A stretch of 64,000 nucleotides of DNA from Collybia mongolica (taxonomy: Eukaryota; Basidiomycota; Agaricomycetes; Agaricales; Clitocybaceae), in the NCBI GenBank assembly GCA_013420905.1, contig JAAXNY010000005.1:3906001-3970000 (forward strand). The letters are read 5' to 3'. Below the pieces are notes generated by a model. The model was not told where the DNA came from and did not search any database. It saw only the letters and a program-made list of their open reading frames with translations. Shown here in pieces: positions 11,804 through 23,009 of this stretch. Position 1 is the stretch's first letter; each line of letters starts with the position of its first letter. The position numbers and the translations under genes were made by a program.

Positions 11804-12642
11804 AACCCAGGCCACTGACAATGCTGCAGGGGCCAACAAGGACGACGAGGGGGCGGGGGCCCCTGCCCCCGCCCATATTAAATTATGTTTTATAATCCAT
11901 GTATTATATTTAGTAGCAATATATATTATTATCCTATCAATGTATGTAGAATGTTAGTAAGTAAACCCTTATGTATATGTAAGTAAGTAATTTATAATTG
12001 AAGAAAGTAACTGAGTCTGTGTGGAATCTGTGCTGTCCATATGGAGTCCGCTGAAAGGGGGCTCCTGGGCTATAAGTGTGCTGATGCTATGAAATGTAAT
12101 CTCTTACACACACACACACCAAATCTAACAATCAACACACAAACGGTAGGAATTGCCTGTTTTGAGTTCGGGTTCAAGTGCTTGGAAGCACTAAGCTTTG
12201 AATAGTACTAGTCAAGGCCCTTTCCAATGATCTCTCAACAGGTTTGATTCAGACAAAGCTTTAACACAAGTTTAAAAACTTGCTAGGTATATTTATAATA
12301 TCTCTCGATCCAATAGACTGAGTACCAAGTGTATGTTCAATTATTAATGATCCCAAGCAGATCTATAAGTCCAAGTGACTTATTAAACAAACAGTGCCAA
12401 GTGCACTAAAGGCCAAGTGCCTAGTAATTCCAATGGACAATGCGGTACTAAGTTCCAAGTGAACTAGGACTCTTCAATTCTGTGATCTCTTCAAACAATT
12501 CCAATCAAGACAACTTGAAGCAATCTGAGCCTTAATTTGGGCATGCAATAGTGTTTCAACAAATATGATTTGTATACTCTATAGTAGCGCAAAGTGGGGG
12601 CAAGATTCCTTACCTTTGTGCTACTCTTCTACAGTCTATTTA

Positions 12643-14250
12643 CAGTGGCTCAAAAAACTGCCCCAATGTTTGTACATTTTTGAAAGATCAATATGGTATG
12701 AAGTGCTGACATAAGCAGGGGACCTGGGGTAATTATGTAAGATACTATGACATCGTGGCTTTCCAATGGACCCTGGATCATGTGATTTGGATCAAAACCC
12801 ATTAAGCTATAGGCCAAACAAAATGATTACTCATTGGGGCAGTTTTTTGACCCTCTATTAATTTTCTATCTAATACTTTGTATGACCACCTTTTGCCTTT
12901 ATAACTGCTTGTATCCGCCTGGGCATACTTTCTATCAGGTTTTGGCATACCTCTGGTGGAATTTCACCCCACTCTTCAGCCAATCTATCCCACAACTCAT
13001 GTACTCCTTTGGGTGGTGTCGGATATTCTTTAAGACGGCGCTTGAGATGTTCCCAAAGGTGTTCTATTGGATTCATGTCAGGGGATTGGGCAGGCCAGCC
13101 AAGGACTTGAATGTTGTTGTCTTCAAACCACTGTGTGGCCAGTCCAGATGTGTGTTTGGGGTCGTTATCTTGCTGAAAGTAGCACTCGCCATCCACCATT
13201 TCCAACTTCTCAAAACTTTCCTGAACTCCACTCTCCAAAATTTCACAGTATTGAACCTTGTCCATGTTCCCCTGCACCTCTATGAGCTTTCCCACTCCAT
13301 TCCACCCCATACAACCCCATACCATGAGGTTTCCTCCTCCTCCATGTTTGACAGTAGGTGATGTTGTTCTATCAGATGGTGGTTCTCCCCTTTGTTTCCA
13401 GACATAAACCTTTCCATCTGACCCAATCCTATTGATTTTGGTCTCATCTGTCCATAGAACCCTTTTCCAGTCCTCCACAGTCCAGCTTTCATGATATTTT
13501 GCAAACTGGAGACGCCGGATGCGATGGGCTCGTTTGAGAAGAGGAGCTTTCCTCTTTGTAGCAGCATAAAATTGATTTTCCTTGAGTGCATTTCTGACTG
13601 TCTGGGGTGTGACAGGATTGGGGATGATGCCATTGATGAATTGGGTAGCCTGAACTGCATTATCAAGCTTCCCTGACTTGATTTGATGAATAATTGACTG
13701 TTTGTCACGAACAGACAGCTTGGAGGGGCGGCCACCAAGGTTGTTTTCTTTGTTTCCATCCACATCTTTGCTGATCCTACTGATGGTACCCTTCCCTAGA
13801 CCAGTTTTCTCCTTGATTTGACGCTGAGAATAGCCCTCATTGAGGAGAGAAACAACAGTATTGTGCTGAGCAGTAGAAATGGCTTTCATGATGGTGGTAA
13901 GAGGTCAAGAAGATGATTGAACCAATTCCAACATGTCAAATTGATACAAATAAAGTCACATGACATTGTTTATTCTTCCCACAGTCCATAATGTTCTCGC
14001 ATTGGATCATAAATGCCAGAATAATGGAAAATAAGATAAGGGTCAAAAAACTGCCCCAATAAGTAACCATTTTGTTTGGCTTATAGCTTAATGGATATTG
14101 ATCCAAATCACATGATCCAGGGTCCATTGGAAAGCCACGATGTCATAGTATCTTACATAATTACCCCAGGTTCCCTGCTTATGTCAGCACTTCATACCAT
14201 ATTGATCTTTCAAAAATGTACAAACATTGGGGCAGTTTTTTGAGCCACTG
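12643..14250 (-). mobile_element. Tc1-A: complete Tc1/mariner element, 1608 bp
   Basis: Terminal inverted repeats of about 212 bp (12643-12854 and 14039-14250) begin CAGTGGCTCAAAAAACTGCC. TA dinucleotides flank the element (12641-12642, 14251-14252). The R1 copy at 52061 shows the same site uninterrupted near 52640 (tctatttatagtgtac), proving the boundaries. It encodes an intact transposase on the minus strand. The 1608-bp length equals that of Tc1-B. Confidence 0.95.
12870..13889 (-). CDS. Tc1/mariner transposase (DD34E), intact
   Basis: 339 aa. Residues 1-60 form a helix-turn-helix (YSQRQIKEKTGLGKGTISRI), followed by a GRPSKLS hook (GRPR-like) and a second DNA-binding segment. The catalytic domain has WTDETKINRIGSDG (first Asp), YFQQDNDPKHTS (second Asp) and SPDMNPIEHLWEHLKR (Glu), with 34 residues between the second Asp and the Glu. 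It excises and inserts the element at TA sites in the nucleus. Length is normal for Tc1 transposases. It differs from the Tc1-B protein at five positions, all explained by transitions. Intact catalytic residues suggest recent or current activity. Confidence 0.95.
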   Translation of the reverse strand: MKAISTAQHNTVVSLLNEGYSQRQIKEKTGLGKGTISRISKDVDGNKENNLGGRPSKLSVRDKQSIIHQIKSGKLDNAVQATQFINGIIPNPVTPQTVRNALKENQFYAATKRKAPLLKRAHRIRRLQFAKYHESWTVEDWKRVLWTDETKINRIGSDGKVYVWKQRGEPPSDRTTSPTVKHGGGGNLMVWGCMGWNGVGKLIEVQGNMDKVQYCEILESGVQESFEKLEMVDGECYFQQDNDPKHTSGLATQWFEDNNIQVLGWPAQSPDMNPIEHLWEHLKRRLKEYPTPPKGVHELWDRLAEEWGEIPPEVCQNLIESMPRRIQAVIKAKGGHTKY

Positions 14251-14931
14251 TATAGTGTACAAACTAAATATCATACGGAATTGTAAATTTTATATGGAAC
14301 CGCGCTCCCCTGCACCAAGGATCTGTATTTAATGCTGACTTGTCCTCTACAACTTGGTGCACGTGCCATGTGTGCCAATTATGTCATTACTTGTTACTTA
14401 TCAAATATTGAAAGAGCTGGCTAAACTCTTATCAAGTCCTGACCGCGCACTTGGTTATTTAAAACAGCGCAGCACTGTCATTTACTTCTCCTGATCATCC
14501 CAGTTGTTATTCACAGTGTCCCGTCTCTTCCGGTAGTTAACACCAAGTGCCCCTGACTAGGATTGGGTTGTGCAAGTCCCGAATTTACAATTACTTCTCC
14601 TATTAATGATCCCCAGACTAATGATATCATACTACAACAGTTACTTATGAATTAAGATACTGAGGTTGTAACCGGGCATGGTGAATAGGACTAATAATAG
14701 GCCATACTCATAGTCCTCTGTACTGATAGTGTATTATCCATTAGACTAGTTCACTCTGATTAGCCGTCTTGGAGCTCGACTCTAATCCTTTATTACTGTT
14801 TACTTGGTTATTAGAAATGATACTAATGGCCTTACTTGTTGACTTTATAAGTGCAAACAATTTTGGGCCCTATCACTGCAAGGACATGTGGGGGACTGTA
14901 AAGTACAGTGATTGTACTGACCTTCATGAGA

Positions 14932-15700
14932 GCCTTTGAGTCATCACCTGTCCACTGTTTGAACCCATGACCCTCTGGAAAGCATCGTAGCCCAAGAAAC
15001 AAGGGAGCAGCTGCAATTCTTGAGCAGAATGATAAGTATAGGTCTCATACTTGTGTAATAAATGCCAACTTACTACTGATCAATATCATCAAGGATTTGA
15101 TTTGGATGAGCAGGACCATGAACAGATTCAAGGAATTGGCCAACCCATGTCACAAGGTGATCTTTAAATGTCCCCTTGATTATCTGGTGGAGAAGATCTG
15201 GAGTTAAAAGCTCATGGATGTTGGTGTGAGGAAAATAAGAAGTAAAGGGCTGGAACAGCATGAAAGATCAGTCCTCAGGTGGTTGAGGTGGGAAAAAAAA
15301 ACATACTGTGATGTCCCCAATAATGCCATAACCCTCCCAAAGAAGCTTCAGGTCATTATCAAATGCATCATGAAGAGCATCTGTGTTTTTGTGAGAATGG
15401 AAAGTTCTAGCTGGGTCATAGTCCAGGTTTGATGGGAGCTGTGCATCTACACAGTGAATGATTAGAGAAGGGCAGTTGATAGAGCAAAATACTTACTTGG
15501 CACACCACCCAGATACCACCATGCAATGAGTGCTTGTTCAGGATAGTCAGCAATATATGGCCCTAGACCATATATGACTCTGCAGTAATAACCATCAGAG
15601 CAACAGGTGATATGAGGCTTTGTCATCCATGGCTTGAGTGGCATAAGAATTGGGGATGGGCAATGCTTGTTAAATTTTGCGTACTGACAAAATTTCACTG
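14932..15700 (-). pseudogene. Plavaka-type transposase, middle portion
   Basis: Minus-strand frames read RVIYGLGPYIADYPEQALIA, then ALHDAFDNDLKLLWEGYGII, then IHELLTPDLLHQIIKGTFKD with HPNQILDDIDQ, then HGFKQWTGDDSKALMK. These are consecutive blocks of a Plavaka transposase as I remember the family. Two in-frame stops follow IDDIDQ and a block normally containing paired cysteines is altered (WWYLGGVPSKY), so it is decayed. Coding stops at a GTCAGT splice donor near 14930, and the remainder of the gene lies beyond M1 at 9738-11023. No N-terminal part is seen beyond about 15.7 kb. Confidence 0.75.
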
Positions 15701-16612
15701 ATCAGTAATATTATTGATTAAATTAAATTCATTAATAATTCAGCTAAATTTGGTGACCCACAGCTCTTCTGGTGTATATTCCAGTGCTTAACACACACTG
15801 AGGGCTGTCTGTCCTTTATGATAAAGTACATGCTTTATATTTATTCAGGATTTCCACTGTTCAGGCAGTTGGAAAGCATTGGCATGGCAGGAGCTGCTGA
15901 TTTGCTGATTTAGATGTGGCTGTGCCGTGATGATTGCGCGTGCACTGTGGCGCACATGAGTGGATGTGGAACACATTTTGCAGATACTTACCGCCACCTC
16001 TCATACCATTAATGAAACTTTTCCATATACACTAGGAGAATATGTTTTTGAATACAGATATACATTTTATTGAACCACTATCTTATAAAGTCAAAAACAA
16101 TGTAGATCCTTGCAAGTAGTCCTTTAACTTTATATTGTCAGAGGCTCATTTTTAGGTCTTGAGTCATTGGTCAATCTTGTTCCTACACATTAAGACTACA
16201 ATTTGTTAAATCTAGAGTTTCTGGCTGTTGTAGCAATGTGTCAGAATAGCACTGCTTGGCACAACTTATCTACAAAAGAAAAAGATTTTAAAAGATCTGT
16301 ATTTAACATTTTGTTGGGAGTAAAATTCTGAGTTAGTTTGTCTTTGAATTGAGTGTTTAAAGTGATTGTGGAAGCTGGAAAATGCAAAACCATTCTCTCC
16401 AGTGAATTTGTTAGTCTATTTACAGTCCAATTAAGTTTATTTACCGGCGGCTATTTGCATCAGTATGCGAAATTACTAAGCATTGCCCACCCCCATAAGA
16501 ATGCATGCAATGGATGAGTGGAAAAGCTGTCAACAAAATTTCCAATATTTGATGCTATCCTGATATTGCTTATCAGCTAGTGTTTTCCATCATTCAAGAA
16601 CAACTGTTACAA
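15701..16612. other. A/T-rich sequence, nothing recognised
   Basis: No open frame with protein-like content, no inverted-repeat ends and no RNA gene are seen in these 0.9 kb. Confidence 0.4.
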
Positions 16613-17660
16613 GTCCTTATGTTTACATAAGTAACTCATTCATCATCCTGAGTTTGCAGGGAAAATTCAGTGTACCCAACAAGATCTAGTATTGTTTTTC
16701 CCATGGTTAGTAATTTTGAAGTACATCAGTAAGACTTTGTAGTTGTGGAAATATTTTTCTAACTGTGGAATTCAAAATTATCCAATGTGCAGATTTTGAG
16801 CAAAAAAGGCAACTGCTAACATGGGCTACATTTAATGATATAAATTCGAGTTAATTAGTCTTTTTCTTGGGATTTCTCAAAAATTAATTAATAAATGTCC
16901 ACTGCATAATCATGCTTATGTTTGTCAACTATGCTGTTATCTGCTTTGGGTCAAACTTTTCCCACAATACAAAACATTGCATATCTCCACAATGACAAGA
17001 CCTATGGATGCAATTCAGATTGCTACTACTAGATATGGTGAAGGGCTACCCAATTGGTATATTCATATGTATTTGTATTTATTTGTTCACCTTCAAACAT
17101 CATCATCAAAAGCAGCTCTCTCATTACAAGCATGTTACAAATGAATATCAAGTTTGTGTATGAGTTTGCCACACAGCTAGCCAGGCAAACAATACCATCA
17201 AAGTTCCCACAATATAAACCATTGCATATCTCAACAACAACAAGGCCTATGGATGTAATTTAAATTGCTAGTGTTAGATATAGTGAAGTAGTATGTCATG
17301 TATATGTTTGTAGGGATTTTATATTTGTTTGTATATTTCTACACATTATGAACAACAATTTTCTTGCTATATATTACAAATGAATACTGTCTGTATATCA
17401 CTTCATCACACATCTGACCAAACAAACAATAATAGTAAAGAAATTTCCCACAATATAGATGATGCATATCTCAGCAAATACAAAGCTGATGGACATGCTA
17501 CTACTAGATATTGTAAAGGGATACATTATGTGTATGTTTATATGTGTTTGTAGTCATTTGTACTCTTCCAAATCTCCTTATCAACTTGAGGTAGAGGGCC
17601 ATTACTGGCAGATACAAGTCCTTATGTTTTTTTTTTTGATTAACTTTTCTTTATATTTCT
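16613..17660. repeat. Direct duplicate of 28040-29100, with about 240-bp internal tandem units
   Basis: The block begins gtccttatgtttacataagt and follows the 28.0-29.1 kb block through the motifs acccaacaagatc, catgcttatgtttgtcaact and gcctatggatg. Inside it, units starting cccacaata.a..cattgcat and containing aagacctatggatgcaatt repeat every 230-250 bp. This copy has TpG or CpA at many places where the other has CpG. Confidence 0.75.
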
Positions 17661-17879
17661 AGAACCAGGTTGTTGCAATAGAACTAGCTATCCAGAATCT
17701 CTTCAACTTTATATTACTTTTTTTTGTTGATGAGTTTGGTTCTGGAACACTTGTCAGGCATTGTCCTAGAATTAGATTGTAGGGTACAGGGAGTAGCTTG
17801 ACATCATGGAAGGCCTGATGGATACACAACATGAAGATGTAATATGACCACACATTTGAGCTTGCCAAATACTTGTTGC

Positions 17880-18023
17880 ACTTCTGTAAGGGGTCATGTT
17901 GCCAAGAGGCTCAGACAGGGAGCAGTATACACAGTATGAATAACCATGCAGGGAAGGGATGAGCATAGAGCACTAGAGGCTTGACTATGAGTAGAGAACA
18001 CAGCCCAAGTCTATTGCAAAGGC
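17880..18023. repeat. Repeat P fragment, left of M3
   Basis: Matches 25284-25420: catgttgccaagaggctcag through agtctattgcaaagg. The M3 element was inserted at its end; repeat P resumes at 24378. Confidence 0.75.
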
Positions 18024-18049
18024 TGTACTTTACACTTCCCCACATGTCC

Positions 18050-18175
18050 TTGCAGACTCTGCACAGACTCCGTACGGACTCCGCAAGGACAGCACAAAGT
18101 CCACACGGACTCTGCATGGACTCTGCACGGACTCCATGTGGACTCCACAGAGTCTGCGCGGACTCACTTACTTTC
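18050..18175. repeat. Subterminal 11-bp array in M3
   Basis: Units of the form actctgcacgg / actccatgtgg repeat with an 11-bp period just inside the M3 end. Confidence 0.7.
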
Positions 18176-18218
18176 TTCTATTATAAAGTACTTACTTACT
18201 CTTTTACTTACTAACAAT

Positions 18219-18842
18219 CTATATAATTAATAGGATAAAACATATATTATTACTAAATATAATACATATATGATAAGATAATTTAATATGGGTGGGGGCC
18301 CCTGCCCCCACCCCCCCGTCGTCAGCGGCGACAGCACTGGCTGCTTTTCTTGTCGTTGTCCTCATGGTGGTGGTGGTCGTCTTTGTTGTAGTTGTTGTTG
18401 TTGTTGTTGCGCCGTTGTTAGTGCCGCTGCTGTTGCTGTTGTTGCCGCAGGCCTTGTTGGCACTATTGCTGCTGTTGCTGTTGCTGTCTTCATCATTGTC
18501 ATTGTTGTTGCCGCCTTCCTCACTGTTGCTGTTGGTGGCCGTATCCTTTGTTTTGAGTTCCTGAAGTGGGGGGGGGGGTGGACACGCTGCGTGGTGAGCA
18601 TGTGGGTGAGCGGCGGTGTATGACTCACCTGGTTCTGCCCCTTGGGGCGCCCTTTCCTCATCGTCCCCTCGTTCCGCATCCGTTTCTATCCTTCTCCCCA
18701 CACCATCTTGTGCGTCATCATGTTGATGTCGGTTGGCGTTCGATGTGTTGGCGTTGGCGGCGTGGGTGTGTTGGCATTGGTGTTGGCATTGGTGGTTTTG
18801 GCGGATGTCGTTGATGTGGTTGAAAAGAACCAACAAAGACAT
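18219..18842 (-). CDS. Low-complexity Asn/Thr-rich frame of M3
   Basis: Homologue of 11384-11803: RGDDEERAPQGAEPGESYTA, then a His/Pro segment, then Asn/Ser and Thr runs. The N-terminal part also has a His/Asn/Gln-rich stretch not open in the M1 copy. Frame is kept despite length changes in the triplet runs. No known domain. Confidence 0.3.
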   Translation of the reverse strand: MSLLVLFNHINDIRQNHQCQHQCQHTHAANANTSNANRHQHDDAQDGVGRRIETDAERGDDEERAPQGAEPGESYTAAHPHAHHAACPPPPPLQELKTKDTATNSNSEEGGNNNDNDEDSNSNSSNSANKACGNNSNSSGTNNGATTTTTTTTKTTTTTMRTTTRKAASAVAADDGGVGAGAPTHIKLSYHICIIFSNNICFILLII

Positions 18843-19040
18843 GGCAATGGTAATGTGACCATTGCACGTGCCTCATAGTCATGTAATTTGAGTCCGTTGA
18901 CTTGAGGCCAGTGATTCTGTAGCTAGAAATGCCTGCCTTGCCCAACGGTTATGAATGCCAAACATATTACATAATGTTCGTGCCTGTACACATTCGAACC
19001 TAGTCGGATGCAAGTTTTTCACCACTGTTATGTTATGTTA

Positions 19041-20648
19041 CAGTGGCTCAAAAAACTGCCCCAATGTTTGTACATTTTTGAAAGATCAATATGGTATGAA
19101 GTGCTGACATAAGCAGGGGACCTGGGGTAATTATGTAAGATACTATGACGTCGTGGCTTTCCAATGGACCCTGGATCATGTGATTTGGATCAATATCCAT
19201 TAAGCTATAAGCCAAACAAAATGGCTACTCATTGGGGCAGTTTTTTGACCCTTATCTTATTTTCCATTATTCTGGCATTTATGATCCAATGCAAGAACAT
19301 TATGGACTGTGGGAAGAATAAACAATGTCATGTGACTTTATTTGTATCAATTTGACATGTTGGAATTGGTTCAATCATCTTCTTGACCTCTTACCACCAT
19401 CATGAAAGCCATTTCTACTGCTCAGCACAATACTGTTGTTTCTCTCCTCAATGAGGGCTATTCTCAGCGTCAAATCAAGGAGAAAACTGGTCTAGGGAAG
19501 GGTACCATCAGTAGGATCAGCAAAGATGTGGATGGAAACAAAGAAAACAACCTTGGTGGCCGCCCCTCCAAGCTGTCTGTTCGTGACAAACAGTCAATTA
19601 TTCGTCAAATCAAGTCAGGGAAGCTTGATAATGCAGTTCAGGCTACCCAATTCATCAATGGCATCATCCCCAATCCTGTCACACCCCAGACAGTCAGAAA
19701 TGCACTCAAGGAAAATCAATTTTATGCTGCTACAAAGAGGAAAGCTCCTCTTCTCAAACGAGCCCATCGCATCCGGCGTCTCCAGTTTGCAAAATATCAT
19801 GAAAGCTGGACTGTGGAGGACTGGAAAAGGGTTCTATGGACAGATGAGACCAAAATCAATAGGATTGGGTCAGATGGAAAGGTTTATGTCTGGAAACAAA
19901 GGGGAGAACCACCATCTGATAGAACAACATCACCTACTGTCAAACATGGAGGAGGAGGAAACCTCATGGTATGGGGTTGTATGGGGTGGAATGGAGTGGG
20001 AAAGCTCATAGAGGTGCAGGGGAACATGGACAAGGTTCAATACTGTGAAATTTTGGAGAGTGGAGTTCAGGAAAGTTTTGAGAAGTTGGAAATGGTGGAT
20101 GGTGAGCGCTACTTTCAGCAAGATAACAACCCCAAACACACATCTGGACTGGCCACACAGTGGTTTGAAGACAACAACATTCAAGTCCTTGGCTGGCCTG
20201 CCCAATCCCCTGACATGAATCCAATAGAACACCTTTGGGAACATCTCAAGCGCCATCTTAAAGAATATCCGACACCACCCAAAGGAGTACATGAGTTGTG
20301 GGATAGATTGGCTGAAGAGTGGGGTGAAATTCCACCAGAGGTATGCCAAAACCTGATAGAAAGTATGCCCAGGCAGATACAAGCAGTTATAAAGGCAAAA
20401 GGTGGTCATACAAAGTATTAGATAGAAAATTAATAGAGGGTCAAAAAACTGCCCCAATGAGTAATCATTTTGTTTGGCCTATAGCTTAATGGGTTTTGAT
20501 CCAAATCACATGATCCAGGGTCCATTGGAAAGCCACGATGTCATAGTATCTTACATAATTACCCCAGGTCCCCTGCTTATGTCAGCACTTCATACCATAT
20601 TGATCTTTCAAAAATGTACAAACATTGGGGCAGTTTTTTGAGCCACTG
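19041..20648 (+). mobile_element. Tc1-B: complete Tc1/mariner element, 1608 bp
   Basis: Same ends and length as Tc1-A; TA at 19039-19040 and 20649-20650. The corresponding empty site is in M1 near 11266-11278 (ctattaataacataacat, read on the minus strand), which fixes the insertion. Opposite orientation to Tc1-A. Confidence 0.95.
19402..20421 (+). CDS. Tc1/mariner transposase (DD34E), intact
   Basis: 339 aa, collinear with the Tc1-A protein. Catalytic motifs WTDETKINRIG, YFQQDNNPKHTS and SPDMNPIEHLWEHLKR are present with DD34E spacing. Differences from Tc1-A are His/Arg, Cys/Arg, Asp/Asn (the residue two after the catalytic Asp, NDPKH to NNPKH), Arg/His and Arg/Gln. The NDPKH change alters a conserved but non-catalytic position, so this copy may be weaker. 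Helix-turn-helix and GRPSKLS hook are as in Tc1-A. Confidence 0.95.
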   Translation: MKAISTAQHNTVVSLLNEGYSQRQIKEKTGLGKGTISRISKDVDGNKENNLGGRPSKLSVRDKQSIIRQIKSGKLDNAVQATQFINGIIPNPVTPQTVRNALKENQFYAATKRKAPLLKRAHRIRRLQFAKYHESWTVEDWKRVLWTDETKINRIGSDGKVYVWKQRGEPPSDRTTSPTVKHGGGGNLMVWGCMGWNGVGKLIEVQGNMDKVQYCEILESGVQESFEKLEMVDGERYFQQDNNPKHTSGLATQWFEDNNIQVLGWPAQSPDMNPIEHLWEHLKRHLKEYPTPPKGVHELWDRLAEEWGEIPPEVCQNLIESMPRQIQAVIKAKGGHTKY

Positions 20649-21311
20649 TATTAATAACAAATATAGTATATATCTGTCCTATACATTAAAACAGCTGGGT
20701 GTTTTGACCCTAACTTTGCTGACCTAATATTCGCTTTGCTGACTAAAAATATGACTAATCAAAGAAAGATGACAAATATTGAACAGATGCCTGAAACAGA
20801 AGCAGGCGGCATTTGCCGTCAGACACATTGTTTAGTCATGTGACCAAAAAGCATCCAGCATCAAATTTGTAAAATGTGTGCCCTCAGGTTTCTAACTACT
20901 AGCTCATTTTGTTGCTGGAATCTGGAAGTAGTGTCATTCTTCTTTCTCCCCTCTCATAGAACATTCTGGAAAGGCCAAATCAATTAAACAAAATTTCATG
21001 GCCATAGCCTGTTGATTACAAAATACTTATCAAAGCATGCATAATAGTTTTGAGGCTCAGTTGAGGTAAATATATAAGATTGTGTGCAATGTAGAGAGTG
21101 CCTTGATTGTAGGCAGGAACATATCACCTGTATTTGTTGTGAGACTAATTACCATCTCATTTACAAAACCAAAAGCCATAATCATGAGTCATCATCTATG
21201 TATTCTTGCCACAGTAAAAATAAGAATGAAGCAGATAAATCTCTTCTGAAATACCAAGGTAATTTGTTGTAAATTAATTTCAATTTTACAGTTGTTCCTT
21301 AGAGTGGTATG

Positions 21312-21702
21312 AGGCCCCTGGAAGCTCCCCTATATGTTTGGAAAAGTTTTTCTCCAGAATGGGCCTCAAATCCACTATATGGGCCAGGGCTTATGTTATA
21401 AAACATAAAACATATGGAAAAAAGAACATGACAATTCTTGCCATACTGGGGCCAAGTTTTTTTTAGTGCTTCTTGAGGATTGTGAATCTGGACTCTGGCT
21501 CTTCTCAAGCTGAAATAGATCAAATGAACCAGTGACCCATTACTTTGAAAAATCCTCAAGGAAGGTCTGAAATCTGCTATATTTAGGCCAAGGATTTTGC
21601 CAGAATCACTCAGATCCACTATTTTGGGCTGGAAAAATCATCATTTTGGGAGTCTCAAATCCAGAAAAGTTTTCCAAACATATAGGTGAGCTTCTGGGGC
21701 CT
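21312..21702. mobile_element. 391-bp hAT-like MITE
   Basis: Terminal inverted repeats of about 40 bp start AGGCCCCTGGAAGCTCCCCT and end in the imperfect complement (gaGCTTCTGGGGCCT). The 8-bp sequence GTGGTATG flanks both ends (21304-21311 and 21703-21710), the hallmark of hAT elements. No transposase inside. Confidence 0.8.
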
Positions 21703-21833
21703 GTGGTATGGGGAAAAAAAATCAATGGCATTTGTGGCCAACTGCAATCCACACTCCAGTGACCATATATCTGGAACTCCCTTTATATATTTGTGTAAAT
21801 ATTATTTGTCCTCAGAATGGACAAGCCACCCCC

Positions 21834-21862
21834 CCGTGCCGAAGGCACGGGTAGTAAGCTTG
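21834..21862 (+). other. Second Helitron-type 3' terminus
   Basis: A perfect 7-bp hairpin CCGTGCC-gaa-GGCACGG is followed by gtag and TAAGCTTG, then T. The last eight bases equal those of the Helitron end at 24158. It is either a nested smaller Helitron end or an old terminus bypassed by the longer element. Confidence 0.55.
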
Positions 21863-22054
21863 TATATATTAAAGTACCAGGAACGTGGGAATTGATTGTG
21901 ACTAATCCTGACAAAGCAGCAGAAAAGTTGTCTTTTAAGTAGAGTGCTGACTAAGGATGACAAAGCAAGAAAAGTTGTTAAAGTCACATGCTCTGTCACC
22001 TGCTCAAGTCACCTGCTTAAATCACCTGCTCAAATCACCTGTTCAAACCAGCTC

Positions 22055-22700
22055 AAGTCACCTGCCTCAAAACACAACATGACCACCACATCACATGACC
22101 TCCAAAGCACACAAAATCAATAAATGTTATCCCATTTGTGTGTACACTTCCTCATAAATTTCAGAAGCTCAAACTAAATTTTAAAAAATACATTTAAATG
22201 ATGCTACTGCTTATGAAATTTTACAAATCAAAAGCAGATAGACAAAAATGAAAATGACTTTACCTGACCAATTCTGATGTAAAGCCTTGGATTCACACAA
22301 TATATTCCAACATTACAAATCCTGATTTAATTACATCATATTACATTATATATTTAAATATGAAAAAAAAACATCTATCCAGGTATCACATGCTAAGTCA
22401 CCTGCCTCAAAACAAAACATAATCACCTGCTTTACAACACAGGATAACCACCACTAAAGTAGACTAAGTCAACAAATGTTATCTGTTATCCTTAACTTAT
22501 TTGTGTGTATATTGTCTGACTAGATTCAGATGCTCAAACTAAAACAATAAAATAGGCATGTAAATGGTACTACTGCTTATAAAATTACAAATCAAGAGCA
22601 TACAGATAAAAACTTAGAAATGACTTTTACCTGGCCAATTCTGCTATCAAGCCTTTAATCAACACAAAATAATCTAACATTACAAACCCTGTTTTGAAAC
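22055..22700 (+). pseudogene. Two degenerate duplicates of part of the Helitron helicase
   Basis: Segments 22055-22330 and 22395-22700 both read ..caactaaa......gctcaaacta..., followed by actgcttat..aatt.tacaaatc and ccaattctg. They align to each other and to the coding stretch 23095-23320 (LQILKLKKDM..GVTDDEVKF). They carry many stops, so they are decayed copies. Confidence 0.5.
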
Positions 22701-23009
22701 CTGATACATTATTTTGAAAAAATTACTCTCTGTCTAAGCCTAGGTTTAAAACAATTAGAATCCAGTGCAAATAATCAAGAGAAATATCATGGGTAGAAGA
22801 AATATAGGTTCCAAGGATTTTAAATAGAGCTGATCTCTGTTAGATTAGAGCACTAAAAACTTTTCACTATAGATGTATGACAATTTACAAATGTGATAGG
22901 AAATGACTATACAAAATTGGACAGCATTGTTATGTCTTTGATATAGTCAACTGGGTGTTCTGGAATATTAGAGGAGGTAGTAGAGGCTTTGGTGGGCTGA
23001 CTGTAGTAT

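Larger units (their letters stand above)
12052..14875. repeat. R1 repeat, copy A (about 1.21 kb, interrupted by Tc1-A)
   Basis: The sequence starting tgaaagggggctcctgggct and ending gggccctatca matches the copy at 52061-59691 along its length. Without the Tc1 insertion copy A is about 1214 bp. Ends are TG..CA with a weak inverted match (TGAAAGGG / CCCTATCA), as in an LTR, but no clear 5-bp duplication flanks it. Class unresolved. Confidence 0.7.
11033..14907. mobile_element. M1: DNA transposon with 9-bp target duplication (Mutator-like by TSD)
   Basis: GTGATTGTA occurs at 11024-11032 and again at 14908-14916, flanking the insertion. The two ends are imperfect inverted repeats: GAGGTCTTTACACTAAGCCA at the left, and TGTACTTTACAGTCCCCCAC on the minus strand at the right. 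Next to the left end is an array of short GGACTC-type units. The interior holds a low-complexity open frame and the R1 repeat with a Tc1 copy. A 9-bp duplication is typical of Mutator-like elements; no MULE transposase is visible, so the superfamily is inference. M1 interrupts the intron of the Plavaka transposase. Confidence 0.75.

Noticed and set aside
11444..11839. Long antisense frames rich in Val/Leu opposite the M1 low-complexity region
   Set aside because: They are shadows of triplet repeats (AAC/ACA on the other strand) and have no protein-like features.
12834..13361. Open frames of 175 and 161 codons overlapping the Tc1 transposase
   Set aside because: Both occur identically in Tc1-B and are antisense or shifted shadows of the transposase gene.
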